A stretch of DNA of 20,287 nt from Reyranella sp. (GCA_004296815.1 SCVT01000108.1:1-20287); one strand, 5' to 3'. Shown: positions 1 to 6,655, numbered from the stretch's first letter. A program made the numbers and translations. Notes: a model not told the origin generated them from the letters alone.

Positions 1-899
1 GCCTTCTGCCAGGCTTGGTCGGGATTGAAGACGGTCATCGACGCCGCACGCTGCGTGGTGTCGGGGCCGAGATCCTGCTGCCAGACCACGTCGTCGGGGC
101 CGACCATGAAGGTCATGACGCCGGTCACACCGTAGATCGCGGGCCAGGCGATGGCCGCGAAGCCTCCGATCATGCGGCCGCCCACGATGTAGTCGCGTGC
201 GCCGCCGGCCGCCGCCGCGCCTTGCGCGTAGAGCAGGCGGTAGTTGTAGCCGTAGTGGCCGCCCGGCGCGGTGCCGTCGGGCTGCGAGTTGGCGAGCTGG
301 GCGCCGAGCGGGCTTTCGGGCCGTCCGGCGGTCGGCGGCCAATAGAGCCCGTCCATGCGGCCGGGCGAGCTCAGCAGCCGCCGCGCATAGGCGGGGGCGC
401 TGGTCTTCATCGGGTTGAGCTCGGCGTAGTCGCGTTGCGCGTCGCCGATCGAGAGCAGCGTCTGGATGGCGCCGAGCTCGTTGCGGCCGATCTCGCGATC
501 GACCATCTCGCGTGCACCGGCCCTGGCGTCGAAGCGCCACTCCGCGCCGTCCTTCTTGAGCGGCACCGGCCAGGTCCAGCCGGTGGTGCCGACCTCGACG
601 ACCGCCTTGTCGCCCTCGACGCTCACCTTGTGGTTCACGTCCCAGGCGGCGAGGAAAGTCGCTCGGCTTCGCTCGAAGTTGCGATTGCTGGTCGGGATGA
701 AGTCGAGCCACCATGGGCCCAGGATCGAGGCCAGCGCTTTGTTGTCCTTGCGCTTCAGCGCCGCCACCAGCGCGTCCATCGCCGCGTCGGCGGTGGCGAA
801 GCCCTGGGTCGTGGCCGGTTGCTGCGCTGCCGCCGTGGCGGCAAGGCCGACCAGGAGGGCGGGCGCCAGCAGGCCGCGCCGGAACATCGTCTCGCTCAT
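1..899 (-). CDS. DUF2950 family exported protein (3' end cut by window edge)
   Basis: The minus-strand frame starts at ATG 899 and is open to the window edge, giving 299 codons. It begins MSETMFRRGLLAPALLVGLA, a basic N-terminus followed by a hydrophobic stretch and an AAAQQ cleavage-like site, so export to the periplasm is likely. The body carries patterns typical of DUF2950 proteins: a DAAMDALVAALKRKDNKALA segment, GKEWRF-like 'GAEWRFDA', 'GRNELGAIQTLL', a late 'GGHYGYNYRLL' and 'TFMVGPDDVVWQQDLGPDT'. DUF2950 proteins are usually a little over 300 residues, so only the last few residues should be missing. Its ATG overlaps the TGA of the upstream DUF3300 gene by four bases (ATGA), so the two are probably translationally coupled. 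No enzymatic activity is known for this family, and I infer only an envelope location and partnership with DUF3300. Confidence 0.88.
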   Translation of the reverse strand, partial: MSETMFRRGLLAPALLVGLAATAAAQQPATTQGFATADAAMDALVAALKRKDNKALASILGPWWLDFIPTSNRNFERSRATFLAAWDVNHKVSVEGDKAVVEVGTTGWTWPVPLKKDGAEWRFDARAGAREMVDREIGRNELGAIQTLLSIGDAQRDYAELNPMKTSAPAYARRLLSSPGRMDGLYWPPTAGRPESPLGAQLANSQPDGTAPGGHYGYNYRLLYAQGAAAAGGARDYIVGGRMIGGFAAIAWPAIYGVTGVMTFMVGPDDVVWQQDLGPDTTQRAASMTVFNPDQAWQK

Positions 900-2197
900 C
901 GCCGGCCTCCGTGCCCGCCACCACCATGTCCGCCGCCGCCGTGGCCGCCACCATGATATCCGCCGCCGTGATGGCTGCCGCCATGCTGGCCGCCACCATG
1001 ACTTTGATGGTTGGTGTGGCTGAAGTTGCGGTTGTTGTAGGAGTGGCCGCGATTGGCCTCGTGATTGACTTGGCGGCCGTGATTGACGCCGCTCATCGCG
1101 TGGTTGCGTTCGCCACCCCGGTTTTCTCCGCGATTGGCGCCGCGCTCCTGACCGCGCTGGCCCTCATGGTGATCGATCTGGCCGCGGAACGCCTGGCGCT
1201 GCTCCGCCGTGGGGTGGTGCTGCCCGTACTTCTGGCGGTCGTTGCGGTTGCGATAGGGCACGTTGTGCCGGTGTGCCGGATCGTGGTTCCAGTGATTGTT
1301 GTTGTAGTGGTTGTGGTTGAAGTTGTTGGTGATGTTCGTCGCCTTGTTGACGTTCACCGTGGTGTAGCTGTTGCCGCCATGCCAGCCGCCCCAACCACCC
1401 CAGCCCCAGCCGCCACCCCAGCCGCCGCCCCAGTGCCAGCCGCCGAACATTGCGGCACCGGCCGCGATGCCGACACCGAAGGCCAGCCCGCCCAGCAACG
1501 CCGCGCCGGCGTCGTAGCCCGGCGGCGGGGGGATGTAGGTCGGCGGATAGGCGGGATAGGGCCACGTGCCGTAGACCGTCTCGGGATTGTAGGTCGGGAC
1601 ATAGATGACATCTGGCGTGGCCGGCTCGATCACAATGGCGGGCGGCGTCCCGGCCGGTGCGCCCGAGGTCGGCGGCTGCTCGACCACCTTCTGCTGCGGC
1701 GTGCTCTTCAGCGTGCCGGCGGTCTTGGCCTGCGCGCGCAGACGCTGGATGGAGGCCGCGACGTCGGACTGCTGCGAGATCATGGCGTCGCCGACGTTCT
1801 GCACCCAGTCGAGTTTGCTGCTCATCATCTGCAGGACCTGCGGGAAGGCGACCAGGGAGGTGACGCTGACGTCCCAGCCCTTGTCCTTGACCGCGGCCAC
1901 TGCGGCGTCGCCCTTGAGGTTCGGGTACTCCTTCGACCAGCGCGCCGCCTCGACGATCTCCAGCGGGTAGGTCGCCGCCATCAGGACCTGCGACATCAGA
2001 GTGTCGGGATAGAGCGCGATCGGCGCTAGCATCTGGTCGAGCTGGGCGTTGGTGAACTTGCTACCGCCCGCGGCGGCTGTCGTGGCCGCTCCGGGCGCGG
2101 TCTGCGCCATGGCCTCTGTCAGGGTGCCCGCTGTTCCTGCTGCCATGCCGGTGACGGCGATGGCCGTCCCCATGGCGACGACGTCACGTCGCTTCAT
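896..2197 (-). CDS. DUF3300 family exported protein with Gly/His-rich tail
   Basis: A 433-residue protein. ATG 2197 is chosen because GGGAG lies about seven bases upstream and a signal-like segment follows (MKRRDVVAMGTAIAVTGMAA, twin-arginine-free, cleavage near AMAQ at residue 32). Residues ~47-205 are the DUF3300 core: 'LDQMLAPIALYPDTLMSQVL', 'ATYPLEIVEAARW', 'LVAFPQVLQMM' and 'PDVIYVPTYNPETVYG'. Residues ~210-275 are Pro-, Gly- and Trp-rich with a hydrophobic glycine segment (~229-252). Residues ~290-433 are low complexity, rich in Asn, His and Gly, ending in repeated HGGG units that could bind metal (inference). The frame is open upstream to 2722, but that part is antisense to the SET gene and has no suitable RBS. 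It is the first gene of a pair with DUF2950. Function is unknown; the family is an envelope protein family. Confidence 0.88.
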   Translation of the reverse strand: MKRRDVVAMGTAIAVTGMAAGTAGTLTEAMAQTAPGAATTAAAGGSKFTNAQLDQMLAPIALYPDTLMSQVLMAATYPLEIVEAARWSKEYPNLKGDAAVAAVKDKGWDVSVTSLVAFPQVLQMMSSKLDWVQNVGDAMISQQSDVAASIQRLRAQAKTAGTLKSTPQQKVVEQPPTSGAPAGTPPAIVIEPATPDVIYVPTYNPETVYGTWPYPAYPPTYIPPPPGYDAGAALLGGLAFGVGIAAGAAMFGGWHWGGGWGGGWGWGGWGGWHGGNSYTTVNVNKATNITNNFNHNHYNNNHWNHDPAHRHNVPYRNRNDRQKYGQHHPTAEQRQAFRGQIDHHEGQRGQERGANRGENRGGERNHAMSGVNHGRQVNHEANRGHSYNNRNFSHTNHQSHGGGQHGGSHHGGGYHGGGHGGGGHGGGGHGGRR

Positions 2198-2347
2198 GTT
2201 CGCTCCCAGTTCGATCCCCGTGGCGTCTGTTCTATCGGTTGCTCGGCCATGCCGCCAGTCCACTGTGTCCAGCGCGTCGCATTGCTTTCCCAAGGCGGCC
2301 CGCGTTAAGCACGCGCTCCCACCGTGCCGCACGAGAGTAACGAGTTC

Positions 2348-2806
2348 ATGAAGCGCAAGGTCAGCAAGGCGTTCGTCTATCTCGGCCGTTCGGCCATCCA
2401 TGGTATCGGCTGCTTCGCCGACTGCGACGTGAAGAAAGGCGAGATCATCCGTATCTGGGACGGGAAGGACAGCCGCTGGATCCCGACCGCCAAGGCGCAT
2501 GCCTCGCCACAAGCCCATCTCATCAAGCGCTTCGGCATCCGCAACCACGGCGGCTACTGGTGCCCGAAGGACTTCCTGCGGATCTCGACCGGCTGGTACA
2601 TGAACCACTCCGCCGATCCCAATACAGGCTCGGACGACGAGGACGTGACCTATCACGCGCTGCGCGACATCAAGGCGGGCGAGGAGCTCGTCATGGACTA
2701 TCGCCGCATGGATCCCCGCCACGACAATCTCAGCCGCGACGAACGTGTCCCGGCGGCGGCTGCCGCGAAGAAGGTGGCCGCCCGGAAGAAGCCGCGCCGC
2801 CGCTGA
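2348..2806 (+). CDS. Small SET-domain protein (putative lysine methyltransferase)
   Basis: A 152-residue protein made almost entirely of a SET fold. Visible hallmarks are 'AIHGIGCFADCDVKKGEII' (residues ~16-34, the GxG-type first SET motif), 'NHSADPN' (86-92, the NHxxxPN cofactor/active-site motif) and 'AGEELVMDY' (110-118, the conserved GEEL..DY motif with catalytic-type Tyr). SET proteins transfer methyl from S-adenosylmethionine to lysine side chains; the substrate here is not evident. The tail (~136-152) is an Ala run followed by KKVAARKKPRRR, a histone H1-like basic end that could bind nucleic acid (inference). An alternative GTG start at 2324 adds eight residues; the ATG at 2348 is preferred because the homologous part begins just after it and GAGAG lies 13-9 bases upstream. 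It diverges from the DUF3300 gene. Confidence 0.85.
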   Translation: MKRKVSKAFVYLGRSAIHGIGCFADCDVKKGEIIRIWDGKDSRWIPTAKAHASPQAHLIKRFGIRNHGGYWCPKDFLRISTGWYMNHSADPNTGSDDEDVTYHALRDIKAGEELVMDYRRMDPRHDNLSRDERVPAAAAAKKVAARKKPRRR

Positions 2807-2830
2807 AGGCCACCGGTCCGGCGCTGCGGG

Positions 2831-3202
2831 CTAGAGCGGCTGCCTCAGGATCCACTCGCGTGCCGCGGCGAGGTCGCTGAACACGCGCAGCGGCCGGTTC
2901 GCAGCCGCCAGCATGCCGAGCACTCTGGTGAACATCGGCACCATTTCCTCCTGCGCCACGATCGCCAGCGCGCCGACCGCAGACTTCTGGTGACTGGCAC
3001 GCATGCGCACGCCGAGCGCCATGATGTTGTCCATGCCCATGGTCGTATGGGCGTGCAGCCCGTCGAACAGCTTGCGCCAGGCGTGGAGGTCGGCGCCGTC
3101 GATCGTGTCGAGATAAGACTCGAACTCGGCTTTCGTGACATCGCCTTCGGCCACCGCGGAAAAGAGGCGTTCTTTCGAGTCGATGATCCAGTGCAACGGC
3201 AT
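2831..3202 (-). CDS. SpoIIAA/STAS-like hypothetical protein
   Basis: A 123-residue cytoplasmic protein starting at ATG 3202. It opens MPLHWIIDSKERLFSAVAEG and carries 'DVTKAEFESYLDTI', 'AWRKLFDGL', an Ala/Val-rich 'SAVGALAIVAQEE' segment, and ends 'PLRVFSDLAAAREWILRQ'. This layout (short beta strand, 'G.vt..e', a central 'LFD' and a final 'rvF.d...Ar.WL') is what I recall from small SpoIIAA/STAS-like alphaproteobacterial proteins. That is a pattern judgement and no phosphorylatable serine motif is obvious. Members are thought to act as protein-interaction modules or antagonists. The gene converges with the SET gene (24 bp between stops) and diverges from the TetR-type gene. The RBS is weak. 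That it is a real coding gene is much surer than the family name. Confidence 0.7.
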   Translation of the reverse strand: MPLHWIIDSKERLFSAVAEGDVTKAEFESYLDTIDGADLHAWRKLFDGLHAHTTMGMDNIMALGVRMRASHQKSAVGALAIVAQEEMVPMFTRVLGMLAAANRPLRVFSDLAAAREWILRQPL

Positions 3203-3318
3203 CGGCGCACTGTGCCAGCCACTCCGCTGGCATTCCAGCTTGCCGAAAGGAGGGGGTGACGCGGGCCTACTGCGAGTCTAAGCGTGATCGGCCCGCATAT
3301 TCGTTGGAGACCCAAACA

Positions 3319-3957
3319 GTGTCCGCCCCCGATCCCGCTGAGCTTGCCGCCCGACCGGCCAATGGCCGTTTCGATGGGCGTCGCCTGCGCAGCGAGCGGA
3401 CCCGGCACCTGATCATCGAGGCCTATCTCGGCCTGCTGCATGAAACCCGCAGCATGCCGACGGCGGCCGAGATCGCCCGGCGTGCCGGCTATTCGGTGCG
3501 CTCGATCTTCGAGCGCTTCGCCGACCTCGACGCGCTGAGCCTCGCCACCGCCGATTATGCCATCGCGCTGGGCCAGGCCGAAGCGGTCGCGGTCGACGTC
3601 GAGGGCGACCGGCCGACGCGCATCAGGAGCCACATCCGCACCCGTGCCCAGGCCTGCGAGAAGTGGCTGCCGCTGTGGCGCATCCTGACGGCCAAGCCGA
3701 TCCAGGAGCAGCTCCCGGAGATTCGCGCCCGCGTGGTCGCCGTGCGCCACGCCAATGTCGAGCGGTTGACGCTGATGTACGCACCGGAGCTGGTGACGCT
3801 CGATGCGAAGGCGCGCGCCCACCTGCTGACGGCGCTGGCCGCACTCACCAGCTTCGAGAGCTGGGAGCAGCTCCGTTCCGACTTCGGCTTGAGCTGGGAC
3901 GACGCGCTCGAGGTGTGGCGGAGCGCGATCGACCGGCTGCTGCCGACTGTCCGCTAG
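3319..3957 (+). CDS. TetR/AcrR-type transcriptional regulator
   Basis: A 212-residue protein with an N-terminal TetR DNA-binding domain: 'RRLRSERTRHLIIEAYLGLL' leads into 'PTAAEIARRAGYSVRSIFER' (the helix-turn-helix) and 'FADLDALSLATADYAIA'. The rest is a helical ligand-binding or dimerisation domain with no recognisable effector signature. The start is ambiguous. The frame is open from GTG 3256, where AAAGGAGGGG sits only two bases before the codon, too close for good initiation. GTG 3319 has GGAG at nine bases and gives a normal TetR-length N-terminus, so I chose it. The stop TAG interlocks with that of the convergent gene in a palindromic CTAG at 3954-3957. The target is not visible; the divergent STAS-like gene is the nearest candidate. 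Confidence 0.85.
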   Translation: MSAPDPAELAARPANGRFDGRRLRSERTRHLIIEAYLGLLHETRSMPTAAEIARRAGYSVRSIFERFADLDALSLATADYAIALGQAEAVAVDVEGDRPTRIRSHIRTRAQACEKWLPLWRILTAKPIQEQLPEIRARVVAVRHANVERLTLMYAPELVTLDAKARAHLLTALAALTSFESWEQLRSDFGLSWDDALEVWRSAIDRLLPTVR

Positions 3958-4271
3958 TCGCTGCGACGCCACTCGTTCGGCAGGGGCAGAGCTCCACTGA
4001 TGTCGGCGTGCGCAGCGCTTGCTGTCGCGTCGTGCCGCTTGCCTGAGAAGCGCACCGAGAGCGTGCGGCCGTCGTCGGTCGTGAGCACGAGGTCGGTGCG
4101 TCCGAAGACGGACTCGAGCAGCGGTGGCGACATCCGGACTTCCCCCGACGCCACGACCTCACCGGGACGCGTCAGAAATCCGTCTATGTCGTAGTCGACA
4201 CGCCCGATCGTCTCCGTGCCGCAGGCCAGCACCCCGCTGCCGCGTATCACGCCGAGATAGCGGATCGTCAT
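3954..4271 (-). CDS. Hypothetical protein
   Basis: A 105-residue protein from ATG 4271 with no family I recognise. It begins 'MTIRYLGVIRGSGVLACGTE', then 'GRVDYDIDGFL', 'VVASGEVRMSPPLLESVFGR', 'LVLTTDDGRTLSVRFSG' and ends with a polar tail. The alternating short strands and glycines suggest a small all-beta fold, and there is no signal peptide or TM segment. Codon use is normal for the window. It lies 13 bp after the stop of the 29-residue membrane peptide and on the same strand as the desaturase, so a three-gene transcript is plausible. It lacks a clear Shine-Dalgarno, consistent with translation coupled to the upstream micro-ORF. Its last codons overlap the TetR-type gene by four bases on the opposite strand. 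Confidence 0.7.
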   Translation of the reverse strand: MTIRYLGVIRGSGVLACGTETIGRVDYDIDGFLTRPGEVVASGEVRMSPPLLESVFGRTDLVLTTDDGRTLSVRFSGKRHDATASAAHADISGALPLPNEWRRSD

Positions 4272-4284
4272 GGTTGGGTATGCA

Positions 4285-4374
4285 TCACGCCGGCGTGCGC
4301 AGGAGCGCGTAGCCCGCGATGAGCAGCACCAGGAAGATCGGGAACAGGACGGGCGGATCGTACCAGCGGTTCAT
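4285..4374 (-). CDS. 29-residue single-pass membrane peptide
   Basis: A complete 30-codon frame, ATG 4374 to TGA 4285. It starts MNRWYDPPVLF, has one hydrophobic span (residues ~9-25: VLFPIFLVLLIAGYALL) and ends RTPA. GAGG with a six-base gap (GAGGTGCATC before the ATG) is a good RBS, and no other gene occupies the stretch. The charged N-terminus with Arg3, and Asp6 before the hydrophobic span, fits a tiny inner-membrane protein. It sits between the desaturase (86 bp upstream) and the hypothetical gene (13 bp downstream). The size recalls KdpF-type peptides, but no kdp genes are near and the sequence does not resemble KdpF, so no function is assigned. Confidence 0.6.
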   Translation of the reverse strand: MNRWYDPPVLFPIFLVLLIAGYALLRTPA

Positions 4375-4460
4375 GATGCACCTCGCTCGGGGCGGGAGCA
4401 CACGTCTCTCTCAGTCATCGCGGCCTGTAAGCAGCGCGTCGAGGCGATGATGCGCCAGCC

Positions 4461-5513
4461 CTATACCCCGGGGGTGACCTTGTCCAACCGCATCTCCGGT
4501 CGCGCATCGCGGAAGCGCACCAGCCGTCCGGTCGCTTCGTCCCACAGCGTGAGCCGCGGGGCGCACAGGCCGGCACCGAGACCGAGTCGCGGCACGGTGC
4601 GGAGTTCCTGCACCGCCTCATGTGCCGCCGCCAGACGGTAGTTCGGTACGTGCTGGTCGAGATGATGGACATGATGGAAGCCGATGTTGCCGGTCAACCA
4701 ATGCAGCGCACGCGGCAGGTCGAACCAAGACGAACCGTCGAGCGCAGCATCGACGAAGCGCCAGTCGCCGCGTCCGCTCCAGCGGGCGCCGGCGAACCGG
4801 TGCTGCAGGGTGAATAGCCAGACACCGAGGATCGAAGCGACGACCATCACCGGTCCGTGGACCAGGAGCACGTCGCGCCAACCCAGCAACGCAACCAATG
4901 CGCCGAACAGGAGCACGAGCGCGATGTTGGTGAGATGGACCGAGCGCCGCTCGTTCGTCCAGGCGCGCGGCGTGTCGAACGGCAGCCGGTAGAGCAGCAG
5001 GAAGACCAGCGGCGGCAACAGCACGTTGGCCACCAGCGGGTGACGGACGAGGCGATGCAGCAGGCGGTGGCGTCGAGACAGATCGAGATAGGCGCGCACC
5101 GTCAGGCATGACGAATAGATGTCGCTGCCACCGTCGCTGCGATCGAGATTGTTCCAGCTCGCGTGATGCTGGCGGTGCTGGCGACCCCAGTTGAGATAGG
5201 GCGTGAATGTGCAGAGGCTGCACAGGCGACCGACGATCGTGTTGGCGTGGCGCGAAGCGAAGAACGAGCCGTGGCCGCAATCGTGCTGGACGATGAAGAT
5301 GCGCACCATCAGCGCGCCGGTCGGCACCGCGAGCGCCAGGGTGAGCCACGTCGAGACGGGGCAGGCGAGATACATCGCGGCGCAGCCCGCGAGGAAAGGC
5401 CCGAACGACGTTGCGAGCTGCAGCACGCTGCGCCACATCTCGGGGTGCGCGAAGGGCTCGGCGGCGCGACGCAGATCGGCATCGGACGGCAGTGAAGTTG
5501 GGGTCTGTTGCAT
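4461..5513 (-). CDS. Membrane fatty acid desaturase (di-iron, three histidine boxes)
   Basis: A 350-residue integral membrane protein with the three histidine clusters of acyl-lipid desaturases: HDCGH (77-81), HRQHH (113-117) and HHVHH within 'GFHHVHHLDQHVPNYRL' (280-284). Several hydrophobic spans (~32-50, ~55-75, ~160-180, ~195-235) separate them. By family, it uses O2 and reduced electron carrier to insert a double bond into a fatty acyl chain at the cytoplasmic face of the membrane. The 'NxGxHHxHH' third box and length match the delta-12/omega-6 DesA-like branch, but regiospecificity cannot be read from sequence. ATG 5513 is the first usable start; the RBS is poor. It diverges from the cold-shock gene csp1 across a 287-bp region, a suggestive pairing because both families respond to cold in other bacteria. 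Confidence 0.9.
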   Translation of the reverse strand: MQQTPTSLPSDADLRRAAEPFAHPEMWRSVLQLATSFGPFLAGCAAMYLACPVSTWLTLALAVPTGALMVRIFIVQHDCGHGSFFASRHANTIVGRLCSLCTFTPYLNWGRQHRQHHASWNNLDRSDGGSDIYSSCLTVRAYLDLSRRHRLLHRLVRHPLVANVLLPPLVFLLLYRLPFDTPRAWTNERRSVHLTNIALVLLFGALVALLGWRDVLLVHGPVMVVASILGVWLFTLQHRFAGARWSGRGDWRFVDAALDGSSWFDLPRALHWLTGNIGFHHVHHLDQHVPNYRLAAAHEAVQELRTVPRLGLGAGLCAPRLTLWDEATGRLVRFRDARPEMRLDKVTPGV

Positions 5514-5602
5514 GGATCACCATGCGCCTTTCGCCGTGATGCGGCAAAGATGACGCTCCCGCACTCTTCTATTTGGTCCTTGTAATCGCCGGTGCAAGCG
5601 CC

Positions 5603-5800
5603 CATATCAGCCTCGTCGATAGACGGACATCTGATTTGGTCCGCGCGCCGGCCCCCGCTTTGTCGGGCACCGGCAGCCCGCTCCACGACACTTGATCCCG
5701 AAATACAGTGCGATTTCGACGGCCTGCGCGTGCCCTTCCTTGCGTTGTTCGCAAAGAGGCCGCTCGGGCCAGCATACTTACGTTAGTGAAAGGGTCCCCC
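5603..5800 (+). promoter_or_regulatory. Conserved csp leader, copy A
   Basis: This region upstream of csp1 is strongly similar to 10347-10547 upstream of csp2. Block 1 (5603-5646) matches copy B at 41 of 45 aligned columns and block 2 (5670-5722) at 52 of 54, each with a one-base gap. A divergent middle (5723-5768) then gives way to a shared end with GTGAAAGGG before the ATG. A small GGAC...GTCC stem (loop ATCTGATTTG) in block 1 is kept in both copies. It probably contains the promoter and a long 5' untranslated leader of the kind that controls cold-shock mRNA stability and translation. I could not place -35/-10 boxes with confidence. It also has to hold the desaturase promoter on the other strand. 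Confidence 0.7.
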
Positions 5801-6016
5801 ATGGCGACCGGAACCGTGAAATGGTTCAATGTTCAAAAGGGCTTCGGCTTCATTCAGCCGGACAATGGCGGCGCGGATGCGTTCGTTCACATCAGTGCGG
5901 TTGAGCGCGCCGGCATGAGCATGCTGAGCGAAGGCCAGAAGCTCGAGTTCGAGCTCGTTGCCGACCGCCGCAGCGGCAAGATGTCGGCCGACAATCTCAA
6001 GGCTGCTGCCGCCTGA
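5801..6016 (+). CDS. Cold-shock protein (CspA family), copy 1
   Basis: A 71-residue single cold-shock domain. RNP1-type 'KGFGFIQP' (residues 13-20) and RNP2-type 'DAFVHIS' (26-32) carry the aromatic nucleic-acid-binding side chains, and the start [10 protein letters not shown] is canonical. Members bind single-stranded RNA/DNA and act as RNA chaperones. ATG 5801 is chosen because GTGAAAGGG stands six bases upstream and this is the family start, although the frame stays open back to 5708. It is identical to copy 2 at 58 of the first 69 residues. A long conserved leader precedes it, and two hairpins follow (6023-6042 and 6110-6139). Whether it is cold-induced cannot be told from sequence; many Csp paralogues are not. 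Confidence 0.95.
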   Translation: MATGTVKWFNVQKGFGFIQPDNGGADAFVHISAVERAGMSMLSEGQKLEFELVADRRSGKMSADNLKAAAA

Positions 6017-6022
6017 AGCATC

Positions 6023-6042
6023 GATCGCCGGTGACGGCGATC
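6023..6042 (+). other. Perfect GNRA-capped hairpin after csp1
   Basis: GATCGCCG (6023-6030), loop GTGA (6031-6034) and CGGCGATC (6035-6042) form an eight-base-pair stem capped by a GTGA tetraloop of GNRA type, starting six bases after the csp1 stop. A pyrimidine-rich stretch follows (CGCCTTCTTCCGTTCTG). It could terminate a part of the transcripts or protect the 3' end; no matching hairpin is visible after csp2. Confidence 0.5.
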
Positions 6043-6109
6043 CGCCTTCTTCCGTTCTGCCCGTCCGCGGATGTACCGGCGGGCCGGGACGTTGGGAGGC
6101 ACGTGGATC

Positions 6110-6147
6110 CGGCCCCGTGTCCGAAAGGAAGCGGGGCCGTTTCTTCG
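6110..6147 (+). terminator. Rho-independent terminator of csp1
   Basis: CGGCCCCG (6110-6117) pairs with CGGGGCCG (6132-6139) across a 14-base loop and is followed by TTTCTTC. The same core stem with TTTCTTTTT closes csp2. It lies just before the stop codon (6156) of the minus-strand operon, so it also separates the convergent units. Confidence 0.75.
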
Positions 6148-6155
6148 TCCGGCGT

Positions 6156-6350
6156 TCAGTCCTTCCGGCCGGTTTCCCAGGCGATGACCTTCGGCATGCC
6201 GTCGGCCATTGCCTCGTGCCGCGACCGGAAGGTCTCCGTCGAACGCTCGACTTCGACGGCGTCGTCGCGGCGTATCACCTGCCAGCCGAAAGGCCGGCCG
6301 GGCGGGCCGCGGCGCGCAGTGTCGAGCTTGTAGTGGGTCGGCCCCGTCAT
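6156..6350 (-). CDS. Small hypothetical protein
   Basis: A 64-residue protein, start MTGPTHYKLDTARRGPPGRP, ATG 6350. It contains 'FGWQVIRRDDAVEVERSTET' and 'FRSRHEAMADGMPKVIAWE', a layout (W-x-I, EV-x-RS, F-x-(S/T)R-x-EA) that I recall from small conserved hypothetical proteins of Rhizobiales, with no known role. There is no signal peptide or TM segment. Its ATG overlaps the TGA of the preceding gene (ATGA), so it is coupled as the last gene of a three-gene unit. Coding status is well supported by the overlap and by codon bias. Confidence 0.7.
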   Translation of the reverse strand: MTGPTHYKLDTARRGPPGRPFGWQVIRRDDAVEVERSTETFRSRHEAMADGMPKVIAWETGRKD

Positions 6351-6628
6351 GGGTTGCCCGCCCTCGGCTTGCGCAGCCGCGAGATTTCCGCGTCGAGGCG
6401 CACCGGCCCACGCTCGCCCATCATCGCTGCCTTGGGCAGCGCATCGAAATGCGCGCGACCGCTGACGGTCAGGCGCGGCCCATCCTTGCCATCGTCGATC
6501 AGGCGCAGGCGGCGCAGTCGCACGAGGTCCTCGTCGCGGAGGGTGCGCACCGGTGATTCGCCGAAGGCGACGCGGCGCAGCGTGATCTCCTCGCTGGGAC
6601 TGAGAATGGCGAGTGGCGTTTCGGTCAT
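6347..6628 (-). CDS. Hypothetical protein with winged-helix-like segment
   Basis: A 93-residue protein from ATG 6628, preceded by GAGGAG nine bases away; the frame is open nine codons further up but without a better start. It begins MTETPLAILSPSEEITLRRV. The stretch 'LRDEDLVRLRRLRLID' then 'GPRLTVSGRAHFDAL' looks like helix-plus-wing: a recognition-like helix followed by the 'LT..GR..L' hairpin common in winged-helix regulators (resemblance only). The C-terminus is basic ('SRLRKPRAGNP'). It is the middle gene of the unit 7156-6156, and its RBS overlaps the stop of the gp13-like gene upstream. The function is not known; DNA binding is a guess. Confidence 0.7.
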   Translation of the reverse strand: MTETPLAILSPSEEITLRRVAFGESPVRTLRDEDLVRLRRLRLIDDGKDGPRLTVSGRAHFDALPKAAMMGERGPVRLDAEISRLRKPRAGNP

Positions 6629-6655
6629 CGGGGCGTTCTCCTCATTCGGTCGCAC

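Noticed and set aside
713..2029. Long plus-strand open frame (438 codons) opposite the DUF3300 gene
   Set aside because: Its translation is a Val/Ala/Arg-rich low-complexity string with no domain; the minus strand has a clear family, RBS and signal peptide. It is a GC-bias shadow.
4285..4374. KdpF identity for the 29-residue peptide
   Set aside because: The size fits, but the sequence does not resemble KdpF and no kdpABC genes adjoin.
5810..5834. GGAAC-N16-GTT match to the alphaproteobacterial EcfG stress promoter within csp1
   Set aside because: It lies in the csp coding sequence, lacks the C of CGTT, and follows from codons for conserved residues GTVKWFNV.
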